From an uncultured Rubrobacteraceae bacterium (GTDB taxonomy: Bacteria > Actinomycetota > Rubrobacteria > Rubrobacterales > Rubrobacteraceae), in assembly GCA_902806085.1 (NCBI GenBank), contig CADCVH010000022.1, positions 1 to 64,000 of the forward strand: a stretch of 64,000 nucleotides of DNA, written 5' to 3'. Shown here piece by piece: positions 55,481-64,000 of the stretch; within the stretch, counting starts at the first letter, position 1, and each line of letters begins with the position of its first letter. The position numbers were made by a program, and so were the translations under genes. The notes below the pieces were generated by a model. The model was not told the origin of the DNA and did not search any database. It was given only the letters and a program-made list of their open reading frames with translations.

Positions 55481-56491
55481 TCACCAACGGAAGGGGTGCG
55501 GGCCGAAGTCGGCGTCGTAGTAGGGGACGGCGGCGCGTCCGGGGGGTGCCGCGGCGTCGAGGCGGGCGTGGTCGTGCTCGCCTAGCGTGATCTCCGCGGC
55601 CCCCAGATTGTCCTCTAGCTGCTCCATGGTGCGGGGGCCTATGATGGGGCTCGTCACGCCCGGCTTGTCCTTGCACCAGGCGAGCGCGATCTGGCCCGGG
55701 GCGCAGCCCTTCTCCTGCGCGATGGCCTGCACGGTTTCAAGCACTTCGAAGGCGGCGTCGGTGAAGTGGTTGCGGCCCAGGCGCCGGGGTTCCAGGCCGT
55801 AGCGGCTGTCACCGGGGGACCGGCTCTCGTCGCGGCTGTACTTGCCGGTCAGGAAGCCGCCGGCGAGGGGTGACCACGGGATCAGGGCGACCCCGTAGGT
55901 CCGGGCGAACGGGACGAGCTCGCGCTCGATGCGGCGGTCGAGGAGGTGGTAAGGGGGCTGCTCGCAGACGAAGCGGTTCAGGCCGAGTTCTCTAGCGGCC
56001 CAGAGGGCCTCGACGAGTTGCCAGGCCGCGTAGGTGCTCGTGCCGACGCAGCGGACCTTGCCCGCGCGGATCAGGTCGTCCAGGGCGCGCAGGGTCTCGT
56101 CTATGGGCACCTGGGAGTCCGGGCGGTGGATCTGGTACAGGTCTATGTGGTCCACCTGCAACCTTCTCAGGCTCGCCTCGCACTGCTCGATTATGTGCCG
56201 GCGGTGGTTGCCCCTGGCGTTCGGGTCGTCCTCGTCCATCGGGCCGTGGACCTTGGTGGCGAGCACGATGGAGTCGCGTTTGCCGTTCCTCTTTAGCGCC
56301 TTGCCGACGACCTCCTCGCTCGCGCCCGTGCTGTAGACGTTGGCCGTGTCCAAAAAGTTGATACCGGCGTCTACGGCGCGGTCTATGATGGCGAAAGAGT
56401 CCTCCTCACCGGTCCGACCTCCGAACATCATGCAGCCCAGGCAGAGCTCGCTCACCCGCACGCCCGTCCTCCCGAGGCTCCGGTACTCCAC
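55481..56491 (-). CDS. Aldo/keto reductase
   Basis: Protein of 336 residues. Tetrad: Asp and Tyr in FLDTANVYSTGASEE, Lys in LATKVHGPMDEDD, His in YQIHRPDSQVP. VRCVGTSTYAAWQLVEALW and IIGPRTMEQLEDNL (NADP site) with an N-terminal MEYRSLGRTGVRVSELCLG place it in the AKR family related to YajO/Tas sugar-active reductases. GTG start with AAGGAGG five bases upstream. Divergent from the sugar operon to its right, with its own terminator. Confidence 0.92.
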   Translation of the reverse strand: MEYRSLGRTGVRVSELCLGCMMFGGRTGEEDSFAIIDRAVDAGINFLDTANVYSTGASEEVVGKALKRNGKRDSIVLATKVHGPMDEDDPNARGNHRRHIIEQCEASLRRLQVDHIDLYQIHRPDSQVPIDETLRALDDLIRAGKVRCVGTSTYAAWQLVEALWAARELGLNRFVCEQPPYHLLDRRIERELVPFARTYGVALIPWSPLAGGFLTGKYSRDESRSPGDSRYGLEPRRLGRNHFTDAAFEVLETVQAIAQEKGCAPGQIALAWCKDKPGVTSPIIGPRTMEQLEDNLGAAEITLGEHDHARLDAAAPPGRAAVPYYDADFGPHPFRW

Positions 56492-56562
56492 TCTTTCCTC
56501 CTTAAATTGATGGTCCCCGATCTATTCAACAGCGGGCGGTCCACCGACGCAAGCCCCCCCGT

Positions 56563-56641
56563 TTGACCAGGCGGGTCCGGGTGTGTAGCATCGGCGGCCT
56601 GTACCGCGAATCCCGGCGGGGGATTACCCGGCGGGGGATTA
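56563..56641 (+). promoter_or_regulatory. Promoter and duplicated 15-bp leader element of the Gfo/Idh gene
   Basis: TTGACC-N17-TAGCAT (56563-56591) is a plausible vegetative promoter reading right. Downstream of the expected start point are two adjacent perfect copies of CCCGGCGGGGGATTA (56612-56626 and 56627-56641), placed in the leader about 80-110 bases before the GTG start. A pair of direct repeats there could be an operator or a post-transcriptional element. Confidence 0.5.
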
Positions 56642-56722
56642 GAGAGGGGCGACCACGCCCGGCCGCAGACAGAGAGAGTTCGGGGAGGACCCGGCGCCGC
56701 AGCGCGCCCGCCGGGGTCGCCC

Positions 56723-57715
56723 GTGAGCCGGGTGCGCTGGGGGATACTCGGGGCTGGCAGCATCGCCGGCCGCTTCTCGGAGGCCCTCGTCGCCCTGCCC
56801 GAGGCCGAGACGTTCGCTGTCGGCTCCCGCTCCCAGGACTCAGCCGACCGCTTCGCCAAGGCACACGGCTTCTCCCGCGCCTACCCGGGCTACGAAAAAC
56901 TCGTCGCCGACCCGGACGTGGACGTGGTCTACGTCGCCACGCCCCACCCCTTCCACGCCGAAAACGTCGAGCTCTGCCTGCGCGCGGGCAAGGCCGTCGT
57001 CTGCGAGAAGCCTTTCACGATCAACGCCGACGAGGCGCGACGCCTCGTCGGGATCGCCCGCGAGCGCGACCTGTTCTTGATGGAGGGCATGTGGACCCGC
57101 TTCTTCCCCCTGATGGGCAGGCTGCGACGGCTGCTCTCAGACGGGGCCATAGGCGAGCCGAGGATGCTTGCGGTGGATTTCGGCTTCAGGGCGGAGCTCG
57201 ACCCGGCCTCCCGGCTCTTCGACCCGAAGCTTGGCGGCGGGGCGATGCTCGACGTGGGCGTCTACTGCGTCTCCCTCGCCTCGATGGTGCTCGGCGCGCC
57301 GGTTCGGGGAACGGGACACGCGCACCTCGGGGGGACCGGGGTGGACGAGCAGTTCGTCGCCGCGCTGGAGCACCAGGGCGGGCGGCTCTCCGCCATCACC
57401 GCCGGCACCCGCACCGCCACTCCGCAGGAGGCGACCGTTCTCTGTACGGAGGGGTACGCGAGGATACACAGCCCCTGGTGGAGGCCCGAGGCGATGACGA
57501 TCTCCAGGCCCGGCCAGGAGGACGAGGTCGTGAGAGAGCCTACGGAAGAGAACGGCTTCCGGTATGAGGCCGCCGAGGTGATGCGGTGCCTGAGGGCGGG
57601 GGAGATGGAGAGCGCCATCATGCCGCTCGACGAGACGGTCTCGGTGCTGGAGACGGTGGACGAGATCCGGAAGGCCTGGGGCCTTCGGTATCCTGGCGAG
57701 GACACCGCGTGGTGA
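56723..57715 (+). CDS. Gfo/Idh/MocA family oxidoreductase (dihydrodiol dehydrogenase-like)
   Basis: Protein of 330 residues. Rossmann domain with GILGAGSIAGRFSEAL (7-22) and the substrate-linked CEKPFTINADEA (Lys of the EKP motif). The C-terminal domain has GGGAMLDVGVYCVSLASMVLG, whose pattern with GMWTRFFPLM matches trans-dihydrodiol/D-xylose dehydrogenase-like members. NAD(P)-dependent oxidation of a sugar hydroxyl is expected. First gene of the rightward sugar region. GTG start overlaps nothing; ribosome binding site weak. Confidence 0.9.
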   Translation: MSRVRWGILGAGSIAGRFSEALVALPEAETFAVGSRSQDSADRFAKAHGFSRAYPGYEKLVADPDVDVVYVATPHPFHAENVELCLRAGKAVVCEKPFTINADEARRLVGIARERDLFLMEGMWTRFFPLMGRLRRLLSDGAIGEPRMLAVDFGFRAELDPASRLFDPKLGGGAMLDVGVYCVSLASMVLGAPVRGTGHAHLGGTGVDEQFVAALEHQGGRLSAITAGTRTATPQEATVLCTEGYARIHSPWWRPEAMTISRPGQEDEVVREPTEENGFRYEAAEVMRCLRAGEMESAIMPLDETVSVLETVDEIRKAWGLRYPGEDTAW

Positions 57716-57856
57716 TCCACGGTCGGGCGCCCGGGGCCGGGAAGCCGGTCGCCTGGTCCGGGGTACGGCCGTGAGCCGCTCGGCCGGGAAGGGGTTGGCC
57801 TCCGCCCTACGGAACGAAGTCTTCGGGCGGCTTCGCGGGCTGGGCGTGCGCCGAGG

Positions 57857-58927
57857 ATGGTGGCGGGCATCCTGCGCGTAGTGCAGGCAGGGCTCGGGAT
57901 CCGGGGCCGGAGTTGGGCCGGCGGGCTCCGCGACGCCCCGAACGTCGAGCTCGTCGCCGTCGCCGACCCGGACCCGGGGGCCAGGGAGGCCGTCGCCGGA
58001 ACGCCGGGCTACGGGTCCTTGAAGGAGGCGCTCGCGGGAGCGGCGTGCGACGCGGTCCTCGTCGCGACCCCGCCCGGCACGCACCACGCGGTCGCGAAGG
58101 CCGCGCTGGGGGCCGGCCGGCACGTCCTCATCGAGAAACCGCTCGCGACGGACCTCGCCGAGGCCCTCGACCTGGTCCGGGCGGCCGAGGGGGCCGGGCG
58201 CTTCCTGTTGGTAAGCCAGAACTACCGTTACAACGGGCCGTTTCGCGCGGTGCAGCGGGCCGCGGCGGAGGGCGGGATCGGGGACCTCGTCTCCCTGGAG
58301 ATAAGCTGCCGGCGCGACACGCGGGCGCTCTTCGGGACGGGGGACTCCCGGTACTCGATGCGCCACCCTTACGTGCTGGACATGTCAATCCACCACTTCG
58401 ACCTGATCCGGGCCGCCACCGGGCGAGACGTCCTCCGCGTCCACGCCCGCGGCCGGCGCGTCCCGGACAGCCCGTTCGCCCACCAGCCCGCCGTCTCGGC
58501 GCTGGTGGACCTGGAAGGCGGCGTCCCGGTCCTCTACGAGGGCGACTGGGCGACCCGCGGGCCCGAGACGGGCTGGAACGGGGAATGGGAGGTCGTGGGC
58601 GAGGAGGGGCGCCTGGGGTGGCGCGGGGACGAGGCCGACCGCGCCGTTGGCGAGGTCCTGCTGGAGCGGTGGGGCCAGGCGCCACGGTTGGTCGAGCAGC
58701 CCGAACTGGAGTTCACGGAGCGGGCGGCGACGCTGCGGGCGCTGCGGGCGCTGCGGGCAACGGTGGAGACCGGAGAGGCGCCCGAGACCGCCGCGGCGGA
58801 CAACGCGAGGAGTCTCGCGGTCGTGCCGGGTTGTTTACGGTCCGTGGAGAGCGGAAAGCCGCGGACGTCGGGGGGATGCTCGCCGCGGCGCGTCAAGAAG
58901 CGAGCCCGGCGGGGCGTTAAGCTGTGA
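57857..58927 (+). CDS. Gfo/Idh/MocA family oxidoreductase with frameshifted C-terminus
   Basis: Protein of 356 residues. Nucleotide loop [17 protein letters not shown] (11-27), [42 protein letters not shown] (catalytic Lys), [21 protein letters not shown]. Near the end, frame continues as [21 protein letters not shown]. The expected ending, [15 protein letters not shown] and a stop, is present in the next frame from about 58846. So a one-base loss has replaced the last ~20 residues. The enzyme is probably still active because the change follows the folded domain. Confidence 0.85.
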   Translation: MVAGILRVVQAGLGIRGRSWAGGLRDAPNVELVAVADPDPGAREAVAGTPGYGSLKEALAGAACDAVLVATPPGTHHAVAKAALGAGRHVLIEKPLATDLAEALDLVRAAEGAGRFLLVSQNYRYNGPFRAVQRAAAEGGIGDLVSLEISCRRDTRALFGTGDSRYSMRHPYVLDMSIHHFDLIRAATGRDVLRVHARGRRVPDSPFAHQPAVSALVDLEGGVPVLYEGDWATRGPETGWNGEWEVVGEEGRLGWRGDEADRAVGEVLLERWGQAPRLVEQPELEFTERAATLRALRALRATVETGEAPETAAADNARSLAVVPGCLRSVESGKPRTSGGCSPRRVKKRARRGVKL

Positions 58928-58983
58928 GGGATGGTCGCGGTCTCGCGGCCCGCGCGAGGATACGAGATGGAGGAGGGCGTGCT

Positions 58984-59985
58984 TTGGCAAGACCGGTAAC
59001 GCTGTTCACGGGGCAATGGGCGGATTTGCCGCTCGAAGAACTCGCGCGAAAATGCGGCGAGTGGGGCTTCGATGGGCTCGAGCTCGCCTGCTGGGGGGAC
59101 CACTTCGACGTCGACCGGGCGCTCTCCGAGAGCGGATACGTCGAGGGGAGGTGGGAGATCCTGCGCCGGAACAACCTGAACTGCTGGGCCATAAGCAACC
59201 ACCTCGTCGGCCAGGCCGTCTGCGACCCCATAGACGCCCGCCACCAGGCCACCGTCCCGCCCGACGTCTGGGGCGACGGGGACCCCGAGGGCGTCCGCGG
59301 GCGCGCCGCCGAGAAGATAAAGGACACGGCAAGGGCCGCCGCGAAGTTCGGGGTTACGCAGGTCAACGGTTTCACGGGGTCTTCGATCTGGGCCAAGCTC
59401 TACTCGTTCCCGCCCAACGACTTCGCCGACATAGAGCGCGGTTACGAGGACTTCGCCGAACGGTGGAACCCCATAATCGACGTCTTTGATCGGGAGGGCG
59501 TCGGGTGGGGCCTTGAGGTCCACCCGACGGAGATAGCCTACGACTTCGTGACGACGCGCCGGGCGCTTGAGGCTATCGGGTACCGGGAAGGCTTTGGCAT
59601 CAACTTCGACCCCAGCCACTTCGCCCACCAGTTCCTCGACTCGTCGCGGTTTATCGAGGAGTTTGCCGACAGGATCTACCACTTCCACGTCAAGGACTCC
59701 CGCAAGGCGCTCGACGGGCGGCGCTCCATACTCGCCTCGCACCTGGAGTTCGGGGAGGCCGAGCGCGGGTGGGACTTCGTCTCGCCGGGCCACGGCGACG
59801 TGGACTTCGAGTCCGTGGTCCGGGCGCTCAACCGCACGGGCTACGACGGCCCCCTCTCCATCGAGTGGGAGGACTCCGGCATGGACCGCGACTGGGGCGC
59901 CCCCGAGGCCCTCGCGTTTACCCGCCGCATAGACTTCGCGCCTTCCACCGTGGCCTTCGACGCCGCGTTCGCGAGGGAGGAGTAG
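58984..59985 (+). CDS. Sugar phosphate isomerase/epimerase (xylose isomerase-like TIM barrel)
   Basis: Protein of 333 residues of the AP_endonuc_2 (PF01261) superfamily. Barrel strands and metal ligands show in [60 protein letters not shown] and [11 protein letters not shown]. Such proteins isomerise or epimerise keto-sugars, or act on 3-keto-glycosides next to Gfo/Idh enzymes. TTG 58984 has GGAGGAGGG six bases upstream. Its stop overlaps the next GTG by one base. Confidence 0.9.
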   Translation: MARPVTLFTGQWADLPLEELARKCGEWGFDGLELACWGDHFDVDRALSESGYVEGRWEILRRNNLNCWAISNHLVGQAVCDPIDARHQATVPPDVWGDGDPEGVRGRAAEKIKDTARAAAKFGVTQVNGFTGSSIWAKLYSFPPNDFADIERGYEDFAERWNPIIDVFDREGVGWGLEVHPTEIAYDFVTTRRALEAIGYREGFGINFDPSHFAHQFLDSSRFIEEFADRIYHFHVKDSRKALDGRRSILASHLEFGEAERGWDFVSPGHGDVDFESVVRALNRTGYDGPLSIEWEDSGMDRDWGAPEALAFTRRIDFAPSTVAFDAAFAREE

Positions 59986-61151
59986 TGGCGGAGATCGGGG
60001 TGGGCCTCGTCGGCTACAAGTTCATGGGCCGCGCCCACTCGAACGCCTACCGCCAGCTTCCCCGCTTCTTCGACGTGGACCCCGCGCCGAGGATGGTGGC
60101 GATAGCCGGCCGGGACGAGGCGGGCGTCAAGGAGGCCGCCGGCACCTTGGGCTGGGAATCGTACGAGACGGACTACCGCCGCCTCATAGCGCGGGACGAC
60201 GTGGGCCTCGTGGACGTGGTGACGCCCGGGAACACGCACCGCGAGATCGTGCTGGCAGCACTCGAGGCCGGCAAGCACGTCCTCTGCGAGAAGCCGCTCG
60301 CCAACACGCTCGCCGAGGCGAAGGATATGGTGGCGGCCGCCAGGGACGCCGGGACCGTCAACATGGTCTCCTTCAACTACCGCCGCGCGCCGGCGGTGCA
60401 GCTCGCGAAGAGGCTCATCGAGGAGGGGCGGCTCGGGACGATCCGCCACTGGCGGGCGACGTACCTGCAGGACTTCATCATGGACCCCCAGTTCCCCCTG
60501 ATCTGGCGCCTCAAGAAAGAGCTCGCAGGATCTGGCGCCCTGGGCGACATCGGGGCGCACATCGTCGACCTCTCGCAGTTCCTCGTCGGCGGCATCTCCG
60601 AGGTCGTCGGGATGACGGAGACGTTCGTCAAGGAGCGCCCGCTGGAGGAGGCGGGCGCGGGCGGCGGGCTCTCCGCCAGCGGGGGCGCCGAGACGGGCGA
60701 GGTGACGGTGGACGACGCGGTGGCGTTCCTCGCGCGCTTCCAGAACGGGGCGATGGGGACCTTCGAGGCGACGCGTTTCGCGGCGGGGCGGCGCAACAAG
60801 AACGCCTTCGAGATCAACGGCTCGAAGGGGAGCGTCGCCTTCAACCTCGAACGGATGAACGAGCTCGAGGTGTTCTTCGTGGACGACGAGGCGGACGTGC
60901 AGGGCTTCCGGACGGTCAACGTGACGGAGCCGGAGCACCCCTTCGCCGGGGCGTGGTGGCCGCCGGGGCACATCATCGGTTACGAGCACACGTTCGTGCA
61001 CACCATGAAGGACCTGATGGACGGCATAAGGACCGGAGAGAGCCCGGCGCCGACCTTCGAGGACGCCTACCGCGACCAGGCGGTCCTCGACGCCGTGGAG
61101 CGAAGCGCTGAGGGCGGCGGATGGACGAGACCGGAATACGGGGGGATCTAG
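59985..61151 (+). CDS. Gfo/Idh/MocA family oxidoreductase (ThuB-like position)
   Basis: Protein of 388 residues. VGLVGYKFMGRAHSNAYRQL (6-25) is the nucleotide loop with the KFMGRAHSNA variant typical of sugar dehydrogenases beside ThuA. CEKPLANTLAEAKDMV holds the catalytic Lys; NYRRAPAVQLAK and GSGALGDIGAHIVDLSQFLV shape the sugar site. GTG 59985 has GGGAGG four bases before it. Directly followed by a ThuA gene with zero spacing, as in thuB-thuA pairs for trehalose or maltitol use. Confidence 0.9.
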   Translation: MAEIGVGLVGYKFMGRAHSNAYRQLPRFFDVDPAPRMVAIAGRDEAGVKEAAGTLGWESYETDYRRLIARDDVGLVDVVTPGNTHREIVLAALEAGKHVLCEKPLANTLAEAKDMVAAARDAGTVNMVSFNYRRAPAVQLAKRLIEEGRLGTIRHWRATYLQDFIMDPQFPLIWRLKKELAGSGALGDIGAHIVDLSQFLVGGISEVVGMTETFVKERPLEEAGAGGGLSASGGAETGEVTVDDAVAFLARFQNGAMGTFEATRFAAGRRNKNAFEINGSKGSVAFNLERMNELEVFFVDDEADVQGFRTVNVTEPEHPFAGAWWPPGHIIGYEHTFVHTMKDLMDGIRTGESPAPTFEDAYRDQAVLDAVERSAEGGGWTRPEYGGI

Positions 61152-61871
61152 TTGGAGGGCAATTTGCGCGTCACGATCTGGAACGAGTTCAGGCACGAGA
61201 GGAACGATGAGGAGGTCGCGAAGATCTACCCGGAGGGCCTGCACGGGGCCCTCGCCAACGCCCTTAGAGGGAGCGGCTTCGACGTGAGAACGGCAACCCT
61301 CGACGAGCCCGAGCACGGGCTGACGGGGGAGGTCCTCGGTTCGACGGACGTGCTCTTGTGGTGGGGCCACATCGCCCACGACGAGGTCTCCGACGAGGTG
61401 GTGGACCGGGTACACGAGCGGGTCATGGGGGGGATGGGCCTGATCGTGCTCCACTCCGGGCACTTCTCCAAGATCTTCAAGCGGCTCATGGGCACCACCT
61501 GCGACCTGAAGTGGCGCCACGACGACACGGAGCGCCTGTGGGTGGTCGCCCCCGGCCACCCCATAGCCGAGGGCATCGGCGAGTATATAGAGCTCGAAGA
61601 GGAGATGTACGGGGAGCACTTCGACGTGCCCGAGCCCGACGAGCTGGTCTTCGTGAGCTGGTTCGGCGGGGGGGAGGTCTTCAGGAGCGGGCTCTGCTAC
61701 CGGCGCGGCTCCGGCCGGGTCTTCTACTTCCGCCCGGGCCACGAGGAGAACCCCTCGTACCACAACCCGGACGTGCTGCGCGTCATAGAGAACGCCGTGC
61801 GCTGGGCCGCCCCGACCCCGGGGGCCGTTCCCGTCTACGGCAACGCGGAGCCGCTGGAAAAGAGGTTCTAG
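61152..61871 (+). CDS. ThuA domain protein (trehalose-utilisation family)
   Basis: Protein of 239 residues, class I glutamine-amidotransferase-like fold. [20 protein letters not shown] at the start, [38 protein letters not shown] (elbow without the amidotransferase Cys), [17 protein letters not shown], and [18 protein letters not shown]. ThuA acts with ThuB in the 3-keto-disaccharide route; its exact reaction is unsettled. TTG start adjoining the previous stop. The stop codon forms part of repeat copy G. Confidence 0.9.
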   Translation: MEGNLRVTIWNEFRHERNDEEVAKIYPEGLHGALANALRGSGFDVRTATLDEPEHGLTGEVLGSTDVLLWWGHIAHDEVSDEVVDRVHERVMGGMGLIVLHSGHFSKIFKRLMGTTCDLKWRHDDTERLWVVAPGHPIAEGIGEYIELEEEMYGEHFDVPEPDELVFVSWFGGGEVFRSGLCYRRGSGRVFYFRPGHEENPSYHNPDVLRVIENAVRWAAPTPGAVPVYGNAEPLEKRF

Positions 61872-61965
61872 GTTCAAGGTCGCCCGCTTCGCGGGCTTCG
61901 GGGTCCGAGGGGTGGGAAGTCGAGACCCCGTCCCGATGGGCACCCCTAGAACCTAGAGCCTAAAG
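61863..61965. repeat. Intergenic inverted-array element, copy G
   Basis: Left arm AGGTTCTAGGTTCAAGG (61863-61879) includes the ThuA stop codon; right arm CCTAGAACCTAGAGCC (61945-61960). The centre has a GCCCGC-ttc-GCGGGC hairpin (61882-61896). It lies inside the sugar operon, so it may act as an internal processing or termination point. Confidence 0.72.
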
Positions 61966-61979
61966 ACAGGGAGGATCGT

Positions 61980-63089
61980 TTGCAGAACTTGGATTCGAAG
62001 ACTTTGCGCGTCGGGGTTGTCGGCCTCGGCTACGCGGGCGAGCAGCACCTGAAGAACTTCGTGCGAGTGCCGAACGTGGAGGCGGTGGCGCTTGCGGGGC
62101 TGGAGGAGGGGCGGCTGCGGGAGCTCGGCGGGCGTTACGGGGTGCGGAACCTCTACAGGAGTTGGGAGGAGCTCGTCGCCCGCGACGATTTGGACGCGGT
62201 GAGCATCGGGGCGCCGAACCACCTGCACGCGCCCATAGCCATCGCTGCGCTGAAGGGCGGCAAGCACGTCCTCTGCGAGAAGCCGCTGGCGCGGACCGGG
62301 GCCGAGGCGGAGGGGATCGTGCGGGCGGCAAAGGAGGCCGACAGGGCGGTCCACATAGCCTTCACGCAGCGCGAGCGGGGGGACGTGCAGGCGCTCAAGC
62401 GGCACGTCGAGGAGGGGAACCTGGGCAGGATCTACCACGCCAAGGCGACCTGGATGCGCCGCAACGGCATCCCCGGGATGGGCGGCTGGTTCACCAGCAA
62501 GGAGATGGCCGGCGGCGGCCCGCTCATAGACCTCGGGGTGCACATGATCGACATGGCCCTCTACCTGATGGACGAGCCCGAGGTCGAAACCGTGAGCTGC
62601 GCCACCTACGCCGAGCTCGGCCCGCGAGGGCGCGGCGGCCGGACGGACTTCGGGCTCATGCAGGGCGACAGCCCCTACGAGGTCGAGGACCTCGCCACCG
62701 CGTTTATCCGCCTGGCCGGCGGCGCCACGCTCAACCTGGAGGCCGGCTGGGCCGTCTACCGCGAGTCCAGCGACGACTTCGGCGTGACCCTCTACGGCAC
62801 CGACGGCGGCGCGGAGATGAAGGTCAAGAACTACGGCACCCGCGACACCGTCCGCATCTACACCGACGTGGCGGGCGTCCCCGCCGTGGTCACGCCGGAG
62901 ATAGAGCCGCGCGAGGGGCACCTGGCCGTGGTCCGGCGCTTCGTCGAGACCATCCGCAGCGGCGACTGGGCCGGGCAGTTCGGGGAGGACGGCCTGCGCC
63001 GCGCCCGCATCATAGACGCCTGCTACGCCTCCGCGCTCGAGAACCGCGAGGTCTCCCTGACGGACGTCGCCGGCAGAGAAGCCGTGTGA
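61980..63089 (+). CDS. Gfo/Idh/MocA family oxidoreductase (second ThuB-like)
   Basis: Protein of 369 residues. [20 protein letters not shown] nucleotide loop, [20 protein letters not shown] then [70 protein letters not shown], typical of sugar-active members. TTG with GGGAGG five bases upstream. Followed by a ThuA-like gene overlapping by 4 bp, repeating the dehydrogenase-ThuA module of the preceding pair. Confidence 0.9.
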   Translation: MQNLDSKTLRVGVVGLGYAGEQHLKNFVRVPNVEAVALAGLEEGRLRELGGRYGVRNLYRSWEELVARDDLDAVSIGAPNHLHAPIAIAALKGGKHVLCEKPLARTGAEAEGIVRAAKEADRAVHIAFTQRERGDVQALKRHVEEGNLGRIYHAKATWMRRNGIPGMGGWFTSKEMAGGGPLIDLGVHMIDMALYLMDEPEVETVSCATYAELGPRGRGGRTDFGLMQGDSPYEVEDLATAFIRLAGGATLNLEAGWAVYRESSDDFGVTLYGTDGGAEMKVKNYGTRDTVRIYTDVAGVPAVVTPEIEPREGHLAVVRRFVETIRSGDWAGQFGEDGLRRARIIDACYASALENREVSLTDVAGREAV

Positions 63090-63730
63090 AAAGGGCGCTC
63101 TTTGTCTGCGGCGGCTGGGAGGGACACGAGCCAGAGAAGTGCGCGCGCATCTTCACGCCCTTCCTGGAAGACAACGGCTACGGGGCCGAGATCTCGACGA
63201 CCCTCGACTCTTACCTGGACGAGGAGAAGATGCGCGCCCTCGACCTGATAATCCCGATCTGGACGATGGGCACCATCACCGAGGAGCAGGAGGCCGGCCT
63301 CATCGGCGCCGTCGAGGGCGGCGTCGGCCTCGCCGGCTGGCACGGCGGCATGGCCGACTCGTTCCGCGAGAGCATCAACTACCAGTTCATGGTCGGCGGC
63401 CAGTGGGTGGCCCACCCCGGCAACATCATCGACTACGAGGTAAACGTCGTAGGCAACGACGACCCCATAACCGCGGGCCTGCAGGACTTCAAGATGCACT
63501 CCGAGCAGTACTACATGCACGTGGACCCGTCCAACGAGGTCCTGGCGACCACGACCTTCTCCGGCGAGCACGTCCCCTGGATAGAGGGGGCCGTGATCCC
63601 GGTCGTCTGGAAACGCCGGTGGGGCAGAGGCCGCGTCTTCTACTCCTCCCTCGGCCACGTGGCAAAGGACTTCGACGTGCCGGAGGCCAAGACGCTGGTC
63701 GAGCGCGGGATGCTGTGGGCGAGCAAGTAA
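63086..63730 (+). CDS. ThuA-like protein
   Basis: Protein of 214 residues of the ThuA (PF06283) family: [20 protein letters not shown] at the start, [88 protein letters not shown]. It differs clearly from the ThuA protein encoded at 61152, so the two are paralogues with probably different substrates. GTG overlaps the preceding stop. Confidence 0.9.
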   Translation: MKRALFVCGGWEGHEPEKCARIFTPFLEDNGYGAEISTTLDSYLDEEKMRALDLIIPIWTMGTITEEQEAGLIGAVEGGVGLAGWHGGMADSFRESINYQFMVGGQWVAHPGNIIDYEVNVVGNDDPITAGLQDFKMHSEQYYMHVDPSNEVLATTTFSGEHVPWIEGAVIPVVWKRRWGRGRVFYSSLGHVAKDFDVPEAKTLVERGMLWASK

Positions 63731-63737
63731 TAAGCCT

Positions 63738-63830
63738 GTCAGCCGGTCAGTACGCTCCGGCCTTCGGCCCTCGTTCTCAGCTAGTCAGCAAAAAGGAAAA
63801 GCTGACGGGCTGAGATGCTGACCGGCTGAC
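63738..63830. repeat. Inverted-array element of the GTCAGC type
   Basis: Outer arms are a perfect 13-bp inverted repeat, GTCAGCCGGTCAG (63738-63750) and CTGACCGGCTGAC (63818-63830). Inside, CTCAGCTAGTCAGC (63777-63790) and GCTGACGGGCTGAG (63801-63814) pair with two mismatches around AAAAAGGAAAA. The design (short word repeated in one arm, complement in the other) is that of the AGG-type elements but with another word. Confidence 0.8.
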
Positions 63831-63852
63831 AAGCTAAAAAGGAGGTAGCGTC

Positions 63853-64000
63853 ATCGAAAACACGCCGACCAAAATCGGGGTCATGGGGGCGGGGAAGATC
63901 AGCGGTATTTACCTGGAGAACGGGGCGATCTTCGACGACGTGGAGATCGTGGCCTGCGCGGACCTGCTGGTGGAGCGGGCGGAGGAGCAGGCGCGGGCCT
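63853..64000 (+). CDS. Gfo/Idh/MocA family oxidoreductase, partial (runs off window), apparent ATC start
   Basis: The first 49 codons read IENTPTKIGVMGAGKISGIY and onward: beta strand plus GAGKIS nucleotide loop and VEIVACADLLVERAEEQA, a Gfo/Idh N-terminus. AAGGAGG lies seven bases before an ATC at 63853. No ATG, GTG, TTG or CTG occurs upstream in frame near it. The only ATG, inside GVMGAGK, would remove the first strand of the fold. ATC is therefore the best start, GTC at 63850 second. Fifth dehydrogenase of the sugar region. Confidence 0.82.
   Translation, partial: MENTPTKIGVMGAGKISGIYLENGAIFDDVEIVACADLLVERAEEQARA

Overview
The window is a GC-rich bacterial chromosome segment with dense operons, many 1-17 bp gene overlaps, frequent TTG and GTG starts, and several isoleucine ATA codons. 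Gene content (trpFBA joined to accDA, a PPi-signature phosphofructokinase, aceB-aceA, MmpL, GH38, DUF2795 proteins, ThuA/Gfo-Idh sugar genes) suggests a deep-branching actinobacterium of the Rubrobacter type. That assignment is inference from style and content; no rRNA or tRNA gene was seen.

Layout. 1-17.7 kb is mostly housekeeping: a broken phosphonate permease end, a flippase-like membrane protein, an MmpL exporter with an exported phosphodiesterase, a disulfide reductase with a TVP38 membrane protein, trpF-trpB-trpA-accD-accA, pfkA, a protein-deglycation pair (LMW phosphatase and fructosamine-kinase homologue), a methyltransferase, and an isocitrate/isopropylmalate-type dehydrogenase. 17.7-20.5 kb is an island-like stretch with a decayed resolvase, a divergent ridA/tetR pair sharing an operator, and a LysR regulator. 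21-24 kb is the glyoxylate shunt. 24-36 kb holds small proteins, hydrolases and a fatty-acid beta-oxidation block (acyl-CoA dehydrogenase, PadR regulator, FadB/FadN-type fusion, thiolase). 36-41 kb is mixed: a membrane transporter-like protein, aldo/keto reductase, MarR, VOC protein, an IS5 fossil, a PQQ-type sugar dehydrogenase lipoprotein and ClpS. 42-46 kb is a Pnkp-Hen1 RNA-repair operon. 46-53 kb carries an acyl-CoA synthetase, a GH38 alpha-mannosidase and two aldo/keto reductases. 53-55.5 kb is decayed DNA (truncated ROK protein, frameshifted DUF2795 gene). 56.7-64 kb is a carbohydrate operon with five Gfo/Idh/MocA dehydrogenases, one sugar isomerase/epimerase and two ThuA proteins, arranged partly as two repeated dehydrogenase-ThuA modules.

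How the genes work together. Acetyl-CoA is the common thread of the middle: beta-oxidation makes it, aceB/aceA let the cell grow on it, and accD/accA start fatty-acid synthesis from it. The right end appears to oxidise and rearrange sugars or glycosides, probably with the mannosidase and aldo/keto reductases, but the substrate cannot be read from sequence.

The least explained structure is a family of intergenic elements. Each has a G-rich array of about 8-base AGGTTYT/GAGG-like words, a short unique centre that often contains a GC hairpin, and then the complementary array in inverted orientation. I count seven copies, plus one of the same design built from a GTCAGC word. Some run into stop codons. 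A second unusual point is two genes (accD and the last, partial Gfo/Idh gene) whose protein-coding signal begins at ATC codons behind suitable ribosome binding sites.
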